Shown in pieces: positions 41,884-50,327 of a stretch of DNA of 64,000 nt. Made by a program: the position numbers and the translations under genes. The stretch comes from Segniliparus sp051660745 (GTDB taxonomy: Bacteria; Actinomycetota; Actinomycetes; Mycobacteriales; Mycobacteriaceae). Location: positions 246,237 through 310,236 of the forward strand of contig NZ_JBOFQF010000003.1 of NCBI RefSeq assembly GCF_051660745.1. The letters run 5' to 3'. The notes under the pieces are model-generated. The model was not told the DNA's origin, did not search any database, and saw nothing but the letters and a program-made list of their open reading frames with translations. Positions within the stretch are counted from its first letter, which is position 1. Each line of letters starts with the position of its first letter.

Positions 41884-42600
41884 CTCACGTCCTCTCGACA
41901 ATGTTCATACGGACGCTTCGAGCGTATCGGCGGGGTCCGACGTCGTTTCGGCCTCATGCCTCCGCAGGGCGCCAGGGCTTGAGCCAGTCGGTCTCGGGCG
42001 TGCCCGAAGCGGCGGCCACGAGCTCGTACATCGTCGCGCCGTCGAGGGACTCGCGGATGATGTCGGCATGTCCGGCGTGGCGGGCCAGCTCTTGGACGAG
42101 ATGCAGCGCCACCCAGCGCACGTTCCACGCCTCGACGTCCTTTGGGAACCACGGCGAGTGGGTCGGCACGGGAAGAGGGGTGTCGAGGCCGGCCTCCTCG
42201 ATCGCCCGCCGGGTCGCGGCGTTCTGCGCTTCGAGCTTCGCGAGCAGTATTTCGAGCGTCTCGTCCGGGCCGGGCAGGAAGCTGTCGCCGTGCGCGGAGG
42301 AGTCGGCCGGGGCTTCGGAACGGTTCGGAGCCGCGCGTATCCGTTCTGTCCAGATTCTTTGCGCGAAGGCCACATGCTTGACCAATCCGCCGATGGACAA
42401 CTCGCTCGCGGCAGGCTTGGCGCGGGCCTGCTCGTCGGTCAGCCCGTGGGCTGCCGCGACGAACGCCTCTTGTTGTTGGGCGAGGCACTCGACCAGGCCG
42501 GAGCGCTCGTCCCCGGCCGGGCCCATAAGGAGTTTGACCATCTCACGTCCTCTCGACAATGTTCATACGGACGCTTCGAGCGTATCGGCGGGGTCCGACG
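41311..42600. repeat. Tandem 632-bp duplication of a DinB gene and its promoter
   Basis: 41311-41942 and 41969-42600 are direct repeats, offset 658 bp, covering almost the whole gene and about 60 bp of upstream DNA. Long stretches are identical; differences cluster in patches near 41445-41515 and 41630-41730 and their counterparts. Confidence 0.9.
41954..42541 (-). CDS. DinB/DUF664-family protein, copy 2
   Basis: A 195-residue near twin of the preceding protein, with the same metal-ligand histidines. It differs mainly around residues 58-80 (FAQRIWTERIRAAPNRSEAP against SVQHEWTKRVLAAPDRPEAP) and 128-145. Its promoter region is identical to that of copy 1, so the two should be expressed alike. 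The patches may alter substrate or partner choice. Confidence 0.82.
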   Translation of the reverse strand: MVKLLMGPAGDERSGLVECLAQQQEAFVAAAHGLTDEQARAKPAASELSIGGLVKHVAFAQRIWTERIRAAPNRSEAPADSSAHGDSFLPGPDETLEILLAKLEAQNAATRRAIEEAGLDTPLPVPTHSPWFPKDVEAWNVRWVALHLVQELARHAGHADIIRESLDGATMYELVAAASGTPETDWLKPWRPAEA

Positions 42601-42668
42601 CCTTCGCCGGATCGTGCGATACTCGATTTCCAGCTGAACTCGATTTCCGACTGACTGGGGAGGCCGCC

Positions 42669-44099
42669 ATGGAACTCGACCGCAGACAACTGCTCGGCCT
42701 GTCCGCCGCCGCGCTCGCGCTCGGAGCCGCTGCGTGCGACATGTCGACATCCTCCCCGCCCGCAGGCGGCCGCAGGCGGTCCGTGCTCCTGGTCATCGCC
42801 GACGACCACGGCTCCGACATGTCCAGTTTGGGCGTGCCGGTGAAGACTCCGGCGCTGGACCGGCTGGCGCAGGAGGGGACGTTCTTCGCCGAGGGCTATG
42901 CCACGGTCTCCTCGTGCAGCTCCAGCCGCTCCACCATGTTCACCGGGCTGTACTCCCACACCAACGGCATGTACGGCCTCTCGCACGACGTGCACAACTT
43001 CTCGCTCCTCGACGACGTGCGGACGATCTCCGACATGATGAAACAGGCCGGGCTCGCCACTGCGCTGGTCGGCAAGAAGCATGTCAAGCCGATGACGTTC
43101 GACGCCGAGCTCGCCCCCGAGGAGACCGGGAACCGGGACGTGGCCCGCCTGGCCCACGCGGCGGGCGGATGGCTGCGCGAGCAAGCGGGCAGGCCGTTCC
43201 TGCTCATCGTCGGCTTCAGCGACCCGCACCGCGCGCCCGGGGGGTTCGGCAACACGAGGGACTGGCCCGAGGTCCCGACCGAGCGCTACGCGCCGTCGGA
43301 CGTGCAGATCCCCTCGCACCTGCCGGATTTGCCCCCGGTCCGCGAGGACCTGGCGGACTACTACCAGTCGGTGAGCCGGATGGACGCGGGAGTCGGGCTC
43401 CTGCTGCGCGAGCTCGAAGCGGCGGGACGCGCGGACGACACACTGGTCGTGTACCTCAGCGACAACGGCAGGCCGTTCCCCGGCGCGAAGGACGCCCTGT
43501 ACACCGAGGGGATCCACCTGCCGCTCATCGTCCGCGCCCCAGGGCTCGGCAGGCCGGGCACGCGCAGCCGCGCGATGGCGAGCTGGATCGACATCGCCCC
43601 CACGCTGCTCGACTGGGCCGGGGCGAGCCCGCCCGAGGGCTACCGGCACAAGCTGCCGGGCCGCTCGCTCTTGCCGATCCTCGGCGAGGAGGACCCGGCA
43701 GGCTGGGACCGCGTCTTCGCCACGCACTCCTTCCACGAGATCAACCAGTACTACCCGATGCGGTCGGTCCGAACGCGGCAGCACAGCTACTACCGCAACC
43801 TGGAACCGCATCTGTCCTTCGACATCGCCTCCGACATGGCGGAGGGGCCGAGCTGGAAGGCGATCAGCTCGACCCCGGGCGCGAAGCTCGGCCAGCGCGG
43901 CGTCGAGGCCTTCTTGCGCAGGCCCGCCGAAGAGCTCTACGACTTGGCGGCGGACCCGTTGGAGCTGGCGAACCTCGCGGAGCGGCCCGAGCACGCCCAG
44001 ACGCTGGCCGAGCTTCGCGCGCAGCTCGACACGTGGCGGCGCGAGACCCACGACCCGTGGATGCAGGGCGTCACGGACCCCTTCGGCCACGCGCACTGA
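42669..44099 (+). CDS. Exported lipoprotein sulfatase
   Basis: A 476-residue sulfatase close to N-sulfoglucosamine sulfohydrolase types. The start MELDRRQLLGLSAAALALG with Cys23 looks like a twin-arginine lipoprotein signal. The metal Asp pair is in VLLVIADDHGSD (45, 46) and the catalytic motif is Cys83-Ser-Ser-Ser-Arg87, where Cys83 would become formylglycine. The usual Pro in C-x-P-x-R is Ser here. Releases sulfate from sulfate esters outside the membrane; fits the neighbouring sulfonate genes. Confidence 0.9.
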   Translation: MELDRRQLLGLSAAALALGAAACDMSTSSPPAGGRRRSVLLVIADDHGSDMSSLGVPVKTPALDRLAQEGTFFAEGYATVSSCSSSRSTMFTGLYSHTNGMYGLSHDVHNFSLLDDVRTISDMMKQAGLATALVGKKHVKPMTFDAELAPEETGNRDVARLAHAAGGWLREQAGRPFLLIVGFSDPHRAPGGFGNTRDWPEVPTERYAPSDVQIPSHLPDLPPVREDLADYYQSVSRMDAGVGLLLRELEAAGRADDTLVVYLSDNGRPFPGAKDALYTEGIHLPLIVRAPGLGRPGTRSRAMASWIDIAPTLLDWAGASPPEGYRHKLPGRSLLPILGEEDPAGWDRVFATHSFHEINQYYPMRSVRTRQHSYYRNLEPHLSFDIASDMAEGPSWKAISSTPGAKLGQRGVEAFLRRPAEELYDLAADPLELANLAERPEHAQTLAELRAQLDTWRRETHDPWMQGVTDPFGHAH

Positions 44100-44124
44100 G
44101 CTCCGCCGGGCCTCGGGGCTCCGC

Positions 44125-44547
44125 TCAGGCGGACGGGACGGCCATCTGGCGCAGCAGCCGCTGCAGCAAGGCTGCCGACCCCGGCTCAAGGCGGTCCAGC
44201 AGCAGCTGGTCGATGTGGTCGGCTTTCGGCTTCGCGGAACGCACGAGCGCCACGCCCTGCTCGGTCAGGGCCAGAAGCCGCCGCCTGCCGTCGTCCGGAT
44301 CGGTCTTGCGGTCCACCAGCCCGCGTTCGACGAGCCGCCCGAGCATCTCGGCGAGGGTCGCCGAGGTGATGGCGGCGGCCGAGGTCACGGCGATCTGCTC
44401 GATTCCAGGTTGTTCGCCGATCACCCGCAGCACGGCGTATTGCGGTTTGGTGAGCTCGGGCAGATGGCGCTGCCACAGCGACGCGTGCTCCTGCATGATG
44501 CGGCGCATCAGGTGGAGGACTTCGTCGCTGAGGGGGAATTCGGGCAT
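44125..44547 (-). CDS. MarR-family regulator of the ubiX-ubiD operon
   Basis: A 140-residue winged-helix protein: LTKPQYAVLRVIGEQPG, the recognition region SAAAITSATLAEMLGRLVERG, and wing DRKTDPDDGRRRLLALTEQG. It is divergent from the UbiX-like gene with a 32-bp palindrome between, so it very likely represses the operon and itself. MarR proteins often respond to aromatic acids, in keeping with the decarboxylase genes. Confidence 0.9.
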   Translation of the reverse strand: MPEFPLSDEVLHLMRRIMQEHASLWQRHLPELTKPQYAVLRVIGEQPGIEQIAVTSAAAITSATLAEMLGRLVERGLVDRKTDPDDGRRRLLALTEQGVALVRSAKPKADHIDQLLLDRLEPGSAALLQRLLRQMAVPSA

Positions 44548-44606
44548 GGGGTTATTGTCGCCTCCCCGTTCGCCGCCCGTCGTCCGGGCGCCGAGGCCAG
44601 GTTTCT

Positions 44607-44638
44607 GGTATTATCATTCGCATACGAACGATAATACC
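44607..44638. promoter_or_regulatory. Palindromic operator between marR and ubiX
   Basis: A 32-bp palindrome, GGTATTATC-x-TTCG at the left and its reverse complement at the right, with only two imperfect base pairs of sixteen. It lies 20 bp before the UbiX-like start and 60 bp before the MarR start, in the only AT-rich part of the gap. Confidence 0.7.
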
Positions 44639-44657
44639 GATGCGAACAGGAGGAGCC

Positions 44658-45302
44658 ATGAGACTCATCGTCGGGATGACCGGAGCGACCGGGGCCCCAC
44701 TCGGAGTCGCCCTGCTGCGCGCGCTCCGCGAGATCAACGAGGGCGGCACGCCGGTCGAGACCCATCTCGTGCTGACCCGCTGGGCCAGGACCACGATCTC
44801 GTTGGAGACCCCGTGCTCGGCGAAAGAGCTGGCCGCCCTCGCGGACCACAGCTACAGCCCGGACGACCAGACCGCGCCGATCTCCTCCGGCTCTTTCCGC
44901 ACCGACGGGATGGTGGTCGTCCCGTGCAGCATGAAGAGCCTCGCCGGCATCCGCAGCGGCTACGCGGAGGGCCTGCTGGGCCGCGCGGCCGACGTGGTGC
45001 TCAAGGAGCGCCGCAAACTCGTCCTCGTGCCCCGCGAGACGCCGCTGAGCGAGATCCACTTGGAGAACATGCTCGCCCTCGCGCGGATGGGCGTGCGCAT
45101 CGTGCCGCCCATGCCCGCCTTCTACAACCACCCGGAAACGGTGGACGACATCGTCGACCACACCGTGGCCCGAGTCCTCGACCAGTTCGACCTGCCCGCG
45201 CCGAGGGCGCGGCGCTGGGCGGGCATGCCCGCGTCGGCGGCGCGCCAAGCCGGAACAGACCACGGAACAGAGGTGAACGGCCATGGCTCCGCCCGTCTTT
45301 GA
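44658..45302 (+). CDS. UbiX-like flavin prenyltransferase
   Basis: Makes prenylated FMN, the cofactor of UbiD decarboxylases, from FMN and dimethylallyl phosphate. The start MRLIVGMTGATGAPLGVAL is the FMN-binding motif; SSGSFRTDGMVVVPCSMKSLAGI and PRETPLSEIHLENMLAL are family signatures. AGGAGG precedes ATG 44658. It is the first gene of the operon and resembles the VdcB/BsdB group. It overlaps the decarboxylase gene by 20 bp. Confidence 0.94.
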   Translation: MRLIVGMTGATGAPLGVALLRALREINEGGTPVETHLVLTRWARTTISLETPCSAKELAALADHSYSPDDQTAPISSGSFRTDGMVVVPCSMKSLAGIRSGYAEGLLGRAADVVLKERRKLVLVPRETPLSEIHLENMLALARMGVRIVPPMPAFYNHPETVDDIVDHTVARVLDQFDLPAPRARRWAGMPASAARQAGTDHGTEVNGHGSARL

Positions 45303-46716
45303 CGATCTGCGCAGCTTCCTCGGCGAGCTGGACAAGCAGGGCCAACTGCTGCGCATCGCCGACCAGGTGTCGGCGGAGCCGGACATCGCGGCGGCCGCAA
45401 ACGCGGCCTGCAGGCTCGGCGACGGCGCTCCCGCGCTGTATTTCGACAACATCGCGGGCTTTGTCGACGCGAAAGTGGCCGTCGGCGTGCACGGGTCGTG
45501 GCGCAATCACGCGCTCGCCCTCGGCCTGCCCGCCGGGACGAGCGTCAAAGACCAGATCGCCGAGTACATCCGCCGCTGGGAGACCTTCCCCGTGCCGCCG
45601 GAGCGTCGCGCGAACCCGCCCTGGGCGCAGAACACGGTGGCAGGGGAGGACGTCGACCTGTTCTCGGTGCTGCCGCTCTTCCGGCTCAACGACGGCGACG
45701 GCGGCTTCTACCTCGACAAGGCCTCGGTGGTCTCCCGCGACCCCGACGACCCGGACAACTTCGACAAGCAGAACGTCGGCATCTACCGGATGCAGGTGAA
45801 GGGCAAGCGCAAGCTGGGGCTGCAGCCCGTGCCGATGCACGACATCGCGCTGCAGCTGCGCAAGGCGGAGGAGCGCGGCGAAGACCTGCCGGTGGCCATC
45901 GCGCTCGGCAACGACCCGGTGATCACCCTCATGGGCGGCACCCCGCTCAAGTACGACGAGTCGGAGTACGAGATGGCGGGGGCGCTGCGCGGGGCCCCGT
46001 ATCCCATCGCGACGGCCCCGCTCACCGGCTTCGACGTGCCGTGGGGCTCGGAAGTGCTCCTCGAGGGCGTGATCGAAGGGCGGAAACGAGAGATCGAGGG
46101 CCCGTTCGGCGAGTTCACCGGCCATTACTCCGGCGGCCGCAACATGACCGTGGTCCGCGTCGACCGGATCTCGCACCGGACCGACCCGGTCTTCGAGTCC
46201 CTGTACCTCGGCATGCCGTGGACCGAGATCGACTATCTGATCGGCCCGGCCACCTGCGTGCCGCTCTACCAGCAGCTCAAAGCGGAGTTCCCGGAGGTGC
46301 AGGCGGTCAACGCGATGTACACGCACGGCCTCTTGGCGATTATCTCGACCAAGAAGCGCTACGGCGGCTTCGCCAAAGCGGTCGGGCTGCGCGCGATGAC
46401 CACCCCGCACGGGCTCGGCTACGTCAAGATCGCGATCGTCGTGGACGAGGACGTCGACCCGTTCAACCTGCCGCAGGTGATGTGGGCGCTGTCCACCAAG
46501 GTGAACCCGGCGGGGGATCTGGTGCAGCTGCCGAACATGTCCGTGCTGGAGCTCGACCCAGGCTCTTCGCCCGCCGGGATCACCGACAAGCTGGTCATCG
46601 ACGCGACCACCCCGACGTCCCCCGACACGCGCGGCCATTACAGCCAGCCGGTGCGCGACCTGCCCGAGACCGCGCAATGGGCCGACCGGCTGGCCGCCAT
46701 GCTGGCGAAGCGCTGA
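45283..46716 (+). CDS. UbiD-family decarboxylase (VdcC/BsdC-like)
   Basis: A 477-residue reversible aromatic acid (de)carboxylase using prenylated FMN. It begins FDDLRSFLGELDKQGQLLRI, the UbiD start, and has the metal and cofactor region PFGEFTGHYSGGRNMTVV, RTDPVFESLYLGMPWTEID with the catalytic Arg/Glu, and the C-terminal VVDEDVDPFNLPQVMWAL. Order UbiX-UbiD-small protein matches the vdcBCD/bsdBCD genes for vanillate or hydroxybenzoate decarboxylation. Confidence 0.94.
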   Translation: MAPPVFDDLRSFLGELDKQGQLLRIADQVSAEPDIAAAANAACRLGDGAPALYFDNIAGFVDAKVAVGVHGSWRNHALALGLPAGTSVKDQIAEYIRRWETFPVPPERRANPPWAQNTVAGEDVDLFSVLPLFRLNDGDGGFYLDKASVVSRDPDDPDNFDKQNVGIYRMQVKGKRKLGLQPVPMHDIALQLRKAEERGEDLPVAIALGNDPVITLMGGTPLKYDESEYEMAGALRGAPYPIATAPLTGFDVPWGSEVLLEGVIEGRKREIEGPFGEFTGHYSGGRNMTVVRVDRISHRTDPVFESLYLGMPWTEIDYLIGPATCVPLYQQLKAEFPEVQAVNAMYTHGLLAIISTKKRYGGFAKAVGLRAMTTPHGLGYVKIAIVVDEDVDPFNLPQVMWALSTKVNPAGDLVQLPNMSVLELDPGSSPAGITDKLVIDATTPTSPDTRGHYSQPVRDLPETAQWADRLAAMLAKR

Positions 46717-46751
46717 GGGAAACGTCGAGGACGAAGGAGAAGGAAGGAACT

Positions 46752-46997
46752 ATGAGCATCTCGAACCCGCCCTGCCCGCGCTGCGAGGACGGCGTCGCGA
46801 CATTGCTCGCGACGTCCCCGGTCCCCGGCGTGTGGCAGGTCTTCCAATGCGGGACATGCCTCTACACCTGGCGGTCCACCGAGCCCGCCCGGCGCACCGA
46901 GCGGGCGAGCTACCCCGCCGAGTTCCGGATGACACGGGCGGACATCGAGAACGCCCCGCAGGTCCCCGCCGTCCCGCCGTTGCGGGGGCGGCCATGA
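46752..46997 (+). CDS. VdcD/BsdD-like small subunit
   Basis: An 81-residue protein with CPRCEDGV and FQCGTCLYTWRSTEPARR, two CxxC-type pairs that could bind zinc. This is the VdcD/BsdD family found after aromatic acid decarboxylases and needed for full activity of some. AAGGAAGG precedes the ATG. Couples to the next gene by ATGA. Confidence 0.88.
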   Translation: MSISNPPCPRCEDGVATLLATSPVPGVWQVFQCGTCLYTWRSTEPARRTERASYPAEFRMTRADIENAPQVPAVPPLRGRP

Positions 46998-47311
46998 CCT
47001 ACCGGACCACGATGTGGGAGGCGGTGGCCGTGCCCGGCGGGCTGCCGGGGCTCGTCGGCTGGGCGGCGGACACAGCGGTCCCGGCGCTGCTGGCGGCCGA
47101 CCCGTGCTGCCAGGTGCAGCTCTACCACTCCGCGGACGACCGGCTGGTGATCATCGCGACCGGGGGCCAGACGGCGCCGCAGGTGCCTGCGGCCCCGGAC
47201 GAGCTGTGCGAGCGCCCGCCGCACCAGTGGCGGTTCCAACCGCTCGGCAACCGGATCGGCCAGCGGCTTCGACATACGGACCAGGAAGAAGGAGCCCGAG
47301 ATGGCGAATAA
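46994..47311 (+). CDS. Small hypothetical protein in decarboxylase operon
   Basis: A 105-residue soluble protein, MTYRTTMWEAVAVPGGLPGLV, with VQLYHSADDRLVIIATGG in the middle. The size and beta-strand pattern recall small ferredoxin-fold monooxygenase-like proteins, but no signature is visible. It overlaps the genes on both sides, so it belongs to the operon. Confidence 0.65.
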   Translation: MTYRTTMWEAVAVPGGLPGLVGWAADTAVPALLAADPCCQVQLYHSADDRLVIIATGGQTAPQVPAAPDELCERPPHQWRFQPLGNRIGQRLRHTDQEEGARDGE

Positions 47312-48785
47312 AACAGCGACAGCGCACGACCTGCGGTCGGCGTTGGCGCGGTTGGCCGAGCACCCCGGACAGCTGCACACCACATCGCATCCGATCGATC
47401 CGAAAGGCGAATTGGCCGGGGTCTACAAACGCGTCGGCGCGGGCGGGACCGTCCGACGTCCGACCAAGCTCGGTCCCGCGATCCTCTTCGAGAACATCAA
47501 GGGGTACCCCGGAGCCCGCGTCCTCGTCGGCCTCCTCGCGAGCAGGGAACGGGTCGGGATCCTCATGGAGACCGATCCGCGCCAGCTCACCCAGCGGATG
47601 GCGGAGGCGGTGCGCAACCCGGTCGAGCCGGTGCTCGTGCCTGCGGACCAGGCCCCCTGCCAAGAGGTGGTGCACCTCGCGGAGTCGCCGGACTTCGACC
47701 TGCGCGCGCTCTTGCCCGCGCCGACGAACACGGACGAGGACGCCGGGCCCTACTTCTGCGAGGCGCTGGTCCTCGGCTCGGACCCTGAGACCGGGCACAG
47801 CGACGTCACGATCCACCGCCTCTGCGTGCAGGGACGCGACGAGATCTCCATCTTCTTCGCGCCGGGCAGGCATATCGACGCGTTCCGCGAGAAGGCGGAG
47901 AAGCGGGGCGAGGCATTGCCGATCTCGATCAACATCGGCCTCGACCCCGCCGTGTGCCTCGGGGCCAGCTTCGAGGCCCCGGCGACCCCGCTGGGCTTCG
48001 ACGAGCTGACCATCGGGGGCAGCCTGCGCGGCGCTCCCGTCGAGCTGGTCGAATGCGTGTCGGTCGCGCAAAAGGCGATCGCGCGGGCGGAGATCGTCAT
48101 CGAGGGCGAGATCCTGCCGGACGTGCGCGTGCGCGAGGACCAGAACACGGACACCGGCCACGCCATGCCCGAGTTCCCCGGCTGCAACGGCCCGGCGAAC
48201 CCGGCATTGCCGCTGATCAAGGTCACCGCCATCACCACGCGTCGCAACCCCATCGTGCAGACGCTGGTCGGGCCGGGCGAGGAGCACACGAACCTCGCGG
48301 GCATCCCCACCGAGGCGGCGATCTTCAACGCCTGCGAGCGGGCGTTCCCCGGCTTTGTGACCCAGGTGCACGCGCACACCGCGGGCGGCGGGAAATTCCT
48401 GTCGATCCTCCAGGTGCGCAAGCGAAGCGCTTTCGAGGACGGGCGCGCCCGGCAGGCCGCGATCCTCGCCCTCGGCACCTACGCCGAGCTCAAGCACGTC
48501 GTGCTGGTGGACGAGGATGTGGACCCGTTCGACAGCGACGACGTGCTCTGGGCGATGACCAACCGGTTCCAGGCGGACAAGGACCTGGTCGTCCTGCCCG
48601 GTGTCGCGGGCCACGTGCTCGACCCCTCGCAGACCCCGGCGTACAACCCGGCCATCCCGGCGAAGGGCGTGACCGCCAAATTGATCTACGACGCGACCAA
48701 GCCCTACGCGTTGCGCGAGCATTTCGAGCGCGCGAAGTTCCGCGACGTCGACCCGACCCCCTGGTACCCCGACTACCGGGAATGA
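47301..48785 (+). CDS. Second UbiD-family decarboxylase
   Basis: A 494-residue UbiD protein only distantly like the one at 45283. Family marks are GPAILFENIKGYPGARVLVGL, EFPGCNGPANPALPLIKVT, IVQTLVGPGEEHTNLAGIPTEA and VLVDEDVDPFDSDDVLWAM. It lacks the VdcC-like start and may act on another acid, such as gallate, protocatechuate or pyrrole carboxylate. It depends on the prenylated FMN made by the single UbiX upstream. Confidence 0.9.
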   Translation: MANKTATAHDLRSALARLAEHPGQLHTTSHPIDPKGELAGVYKRVGAGGTVRRPTKLGPAILFENIKGYPGARVLVGLLASRERVGILMETDPRQLTQRMAEAVRNPVEPVLVPADQAPCQEVVHLAESPDFDLRALLPAPTNTDEDAGPYFCEALVLGSDPETGHSDVTIHRLCVQGRDEISIFFAPGRHIDAFREKAEKRGEALPISINIGLDPAVCLGASFEAPATPLGFDELTIGGSLRGAPVELVECVSVAQKAIARAEIVIEGEILPDVRVREDQNTDTGHAMPEFPGCNGPANPALPLIKVTAITTRRNPIVQTLVGPGEEHTNLAGIPTEAAIFNACERAFPGFVTQVHAHTAGGGKFLSILQVRKRSAFEDGRARQAAILALGTYAELKHVVLVDEDVDPFDSDDVLWAMTNRFQADKDLVVLPGVAGHVLDPSQTPAYNPAIPAKGVTAKLIYDATKPYALREHFERAKFRDVDPTPWYPDYRE

Positions 48786-48822
48786 CGACCGAACCAGCGA
48801 TCGAGCACGAAGGAAGGCAACG

Positions 48823-50268
48823 ATGGCGCTGCTGCGAGCAGAAACGTGGGCGAAGAATATCTTCCTCGGCGAATGGGCGCGGGGGAGCGGCGGAGAGCAC
48901 CCGGTCGTGGAGCCCGCGACCGGGCAACAGCTCGGAGTCGTGGGGCTGGCTGGGGAGGACGACCTGGCCAGGGCGGTCTCCGTCGCGCGTCAGGCGCAGC
49001 CCGCATGGGCGGCAGCGTCGGCGGCGGAGCGCTCCGCCGTGCTGCGGAGGGCGGGCGAGGCCCTGGTCGAGGCCACGGCGGAGGTGTCGGGCTGGTTGAT
49101 CCGCGAAGGCGGCGGGACAAGCGAGAAAGCCGCCTTCGAGACCGAGCTCGCGACCGGCGAGTGCTTCGCGGCGGCGGCCTTGGCGCTGCACCCGGTCGGC
49201 GAAGTGGTCGAGGCGGCCAGAGGCCTGCTGAGCTATGCGACGCGCGTGCCCGCCGGGATCGTCGCGGTCATCGCCCCGTTCAACGCGCCGCTGCAGCTCG
49301 CCGTCCGCTCTGTCGCCCCCGCGCTCGCGCTCGGCAACGCGGTGATCCTCAAACCGGACCCGCGCACCGCGGTCTCCGGCGGCGCCGCCGTCGCGGCGGC
49401 GTTCGAGGCAGCGGGGCTGCCCGCAGGCCTGCTCTCGGTGCTGCCCGCAGGCGCGGAGGTCGGGGCCGCGCTCGTCGCGCGGCCCGAGGTCGACGTGGTG
49501 TCGTTCACCGGCTCGACGGCGGCGGGCAGGGCGGTCGGCCAGGCCGCCGCGAGCCATTTCGCCAAGGCGCATCTCGAATTGGGCGGCAACTCCGCGCTCG
49601 TGGTGCTGCCCGGCGTCGACCTCGACTGGGCCGCCCGGCTCGGCGCGCGCGGCTCGTTCTTCCACCAGGGGCAGATCTGCATGGCGACCGGACGGCACCT
49701 GGTGCACGAGGACATCGCCGACGAGTACGTCGCGAGGCTCGCCGCGATCGCCCACGGGCTGCGCGTCGGCGACCCGACGCGGCCAGAGACCGATCTGGGG
49801 CCGATCATCGACGAGCGGCAGCGCGACCGGATCCACGCCCTCGTGGCGGGGAGCGTCGAGCAGGGCGCCGAGCTGGTCGAGGGCGGGCGGTACGACGGGC
49901 TGTTCTACCGCCCGACCGTGCTCGCCGGGGCCAGGGCGGACACTCCGGCGTACGCGAACGAGGTCTTCGGCCCGGTGGCCGCGGTGCGCGCGTTCGCCGA
50001 TGTCGACGAGGCCGTCGCCATCGCCAACGACTCGGAGTACGGGCTCACCCTCGGGGTGCTCGCCCCGGACGTGGCGCTGGGCCTGGAGATCGCCGACCGG
50101 ATCCCCACCGGGATCGCGCATATCAACGACCAGACGATCGCCGACACGCCCCTCGCGCCGATGGGCGGGGTGCGCGCGTCTGGCGCGGGCTCGCACTTCG
50201 GCGGGCTCGGCAATCTGGCCGCGTTCACCGAGACGCGCTGGACGACGGTCGCCGCGGCGCGAGTCTGA
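48823..50268 (+). CDS. Aldehyde dehydrogenase (benzaldehyde/vanillin type)
   Basis: An NAD(P)-dependent 481-residue aldehyde dehydrogenase. It has VIAPFNAPLQLAVRS, the catalytic Glu in LELGGNSALVVL and the nucleophile Cys in FHQGQICMATGR. These sequences are closest to benzaldehyde or vanillin dehydrogenases. As the last gene of the operon it could turn an aromatic aldehyde into the acid used by the UbiD enzymes. Confidence 0.9.
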   Translation: MALLRAETWAKNIFLGEWARGSGGEHPVVEPATGQQLGVVGLAGEDDLARAVSVARQAQPAWAAASAAERSAVLRRAGEALVEATAEVSGWLIREGGGTSEKAAFETELATGECFAAAALALHPVGEVVEAARGLLSYATRVPAGIVAVIAPFNAPLQLAVRSVAPALALGNAVILKPDPRTAVSGGAAVAAAFEAAGLPAGLLSVLPAGAEVGAALVARPEVDVVSFTGSTAAGRAVGQAAASHFAKAHLELGGNSALVVLPGVDLDWAARLGARGSFFHQGQICMATGRHLVHEDIADEYVARLAAIAHGLRVGDPTRPETDLGPIIDERQRDRIHALVAGSVEQGAELVEGGRYDGLFYRPTVLAGARADTPAYANEVFGPVAAVRAFADVDEAVAIANDSEYGLTLGVLAPDVALGLEIADRIPTGIAHINDQTIADTPLAPMGGVRASGAGSHFGGLGNLAAFTETRWTTVAAARV

Positions 50269-50327
50269 GCCCCCCGCACGCGGGTCGCCGCGCCGGGGTG
50301 CTGCCCTGCGGGGTTATTGCTCTGCGG

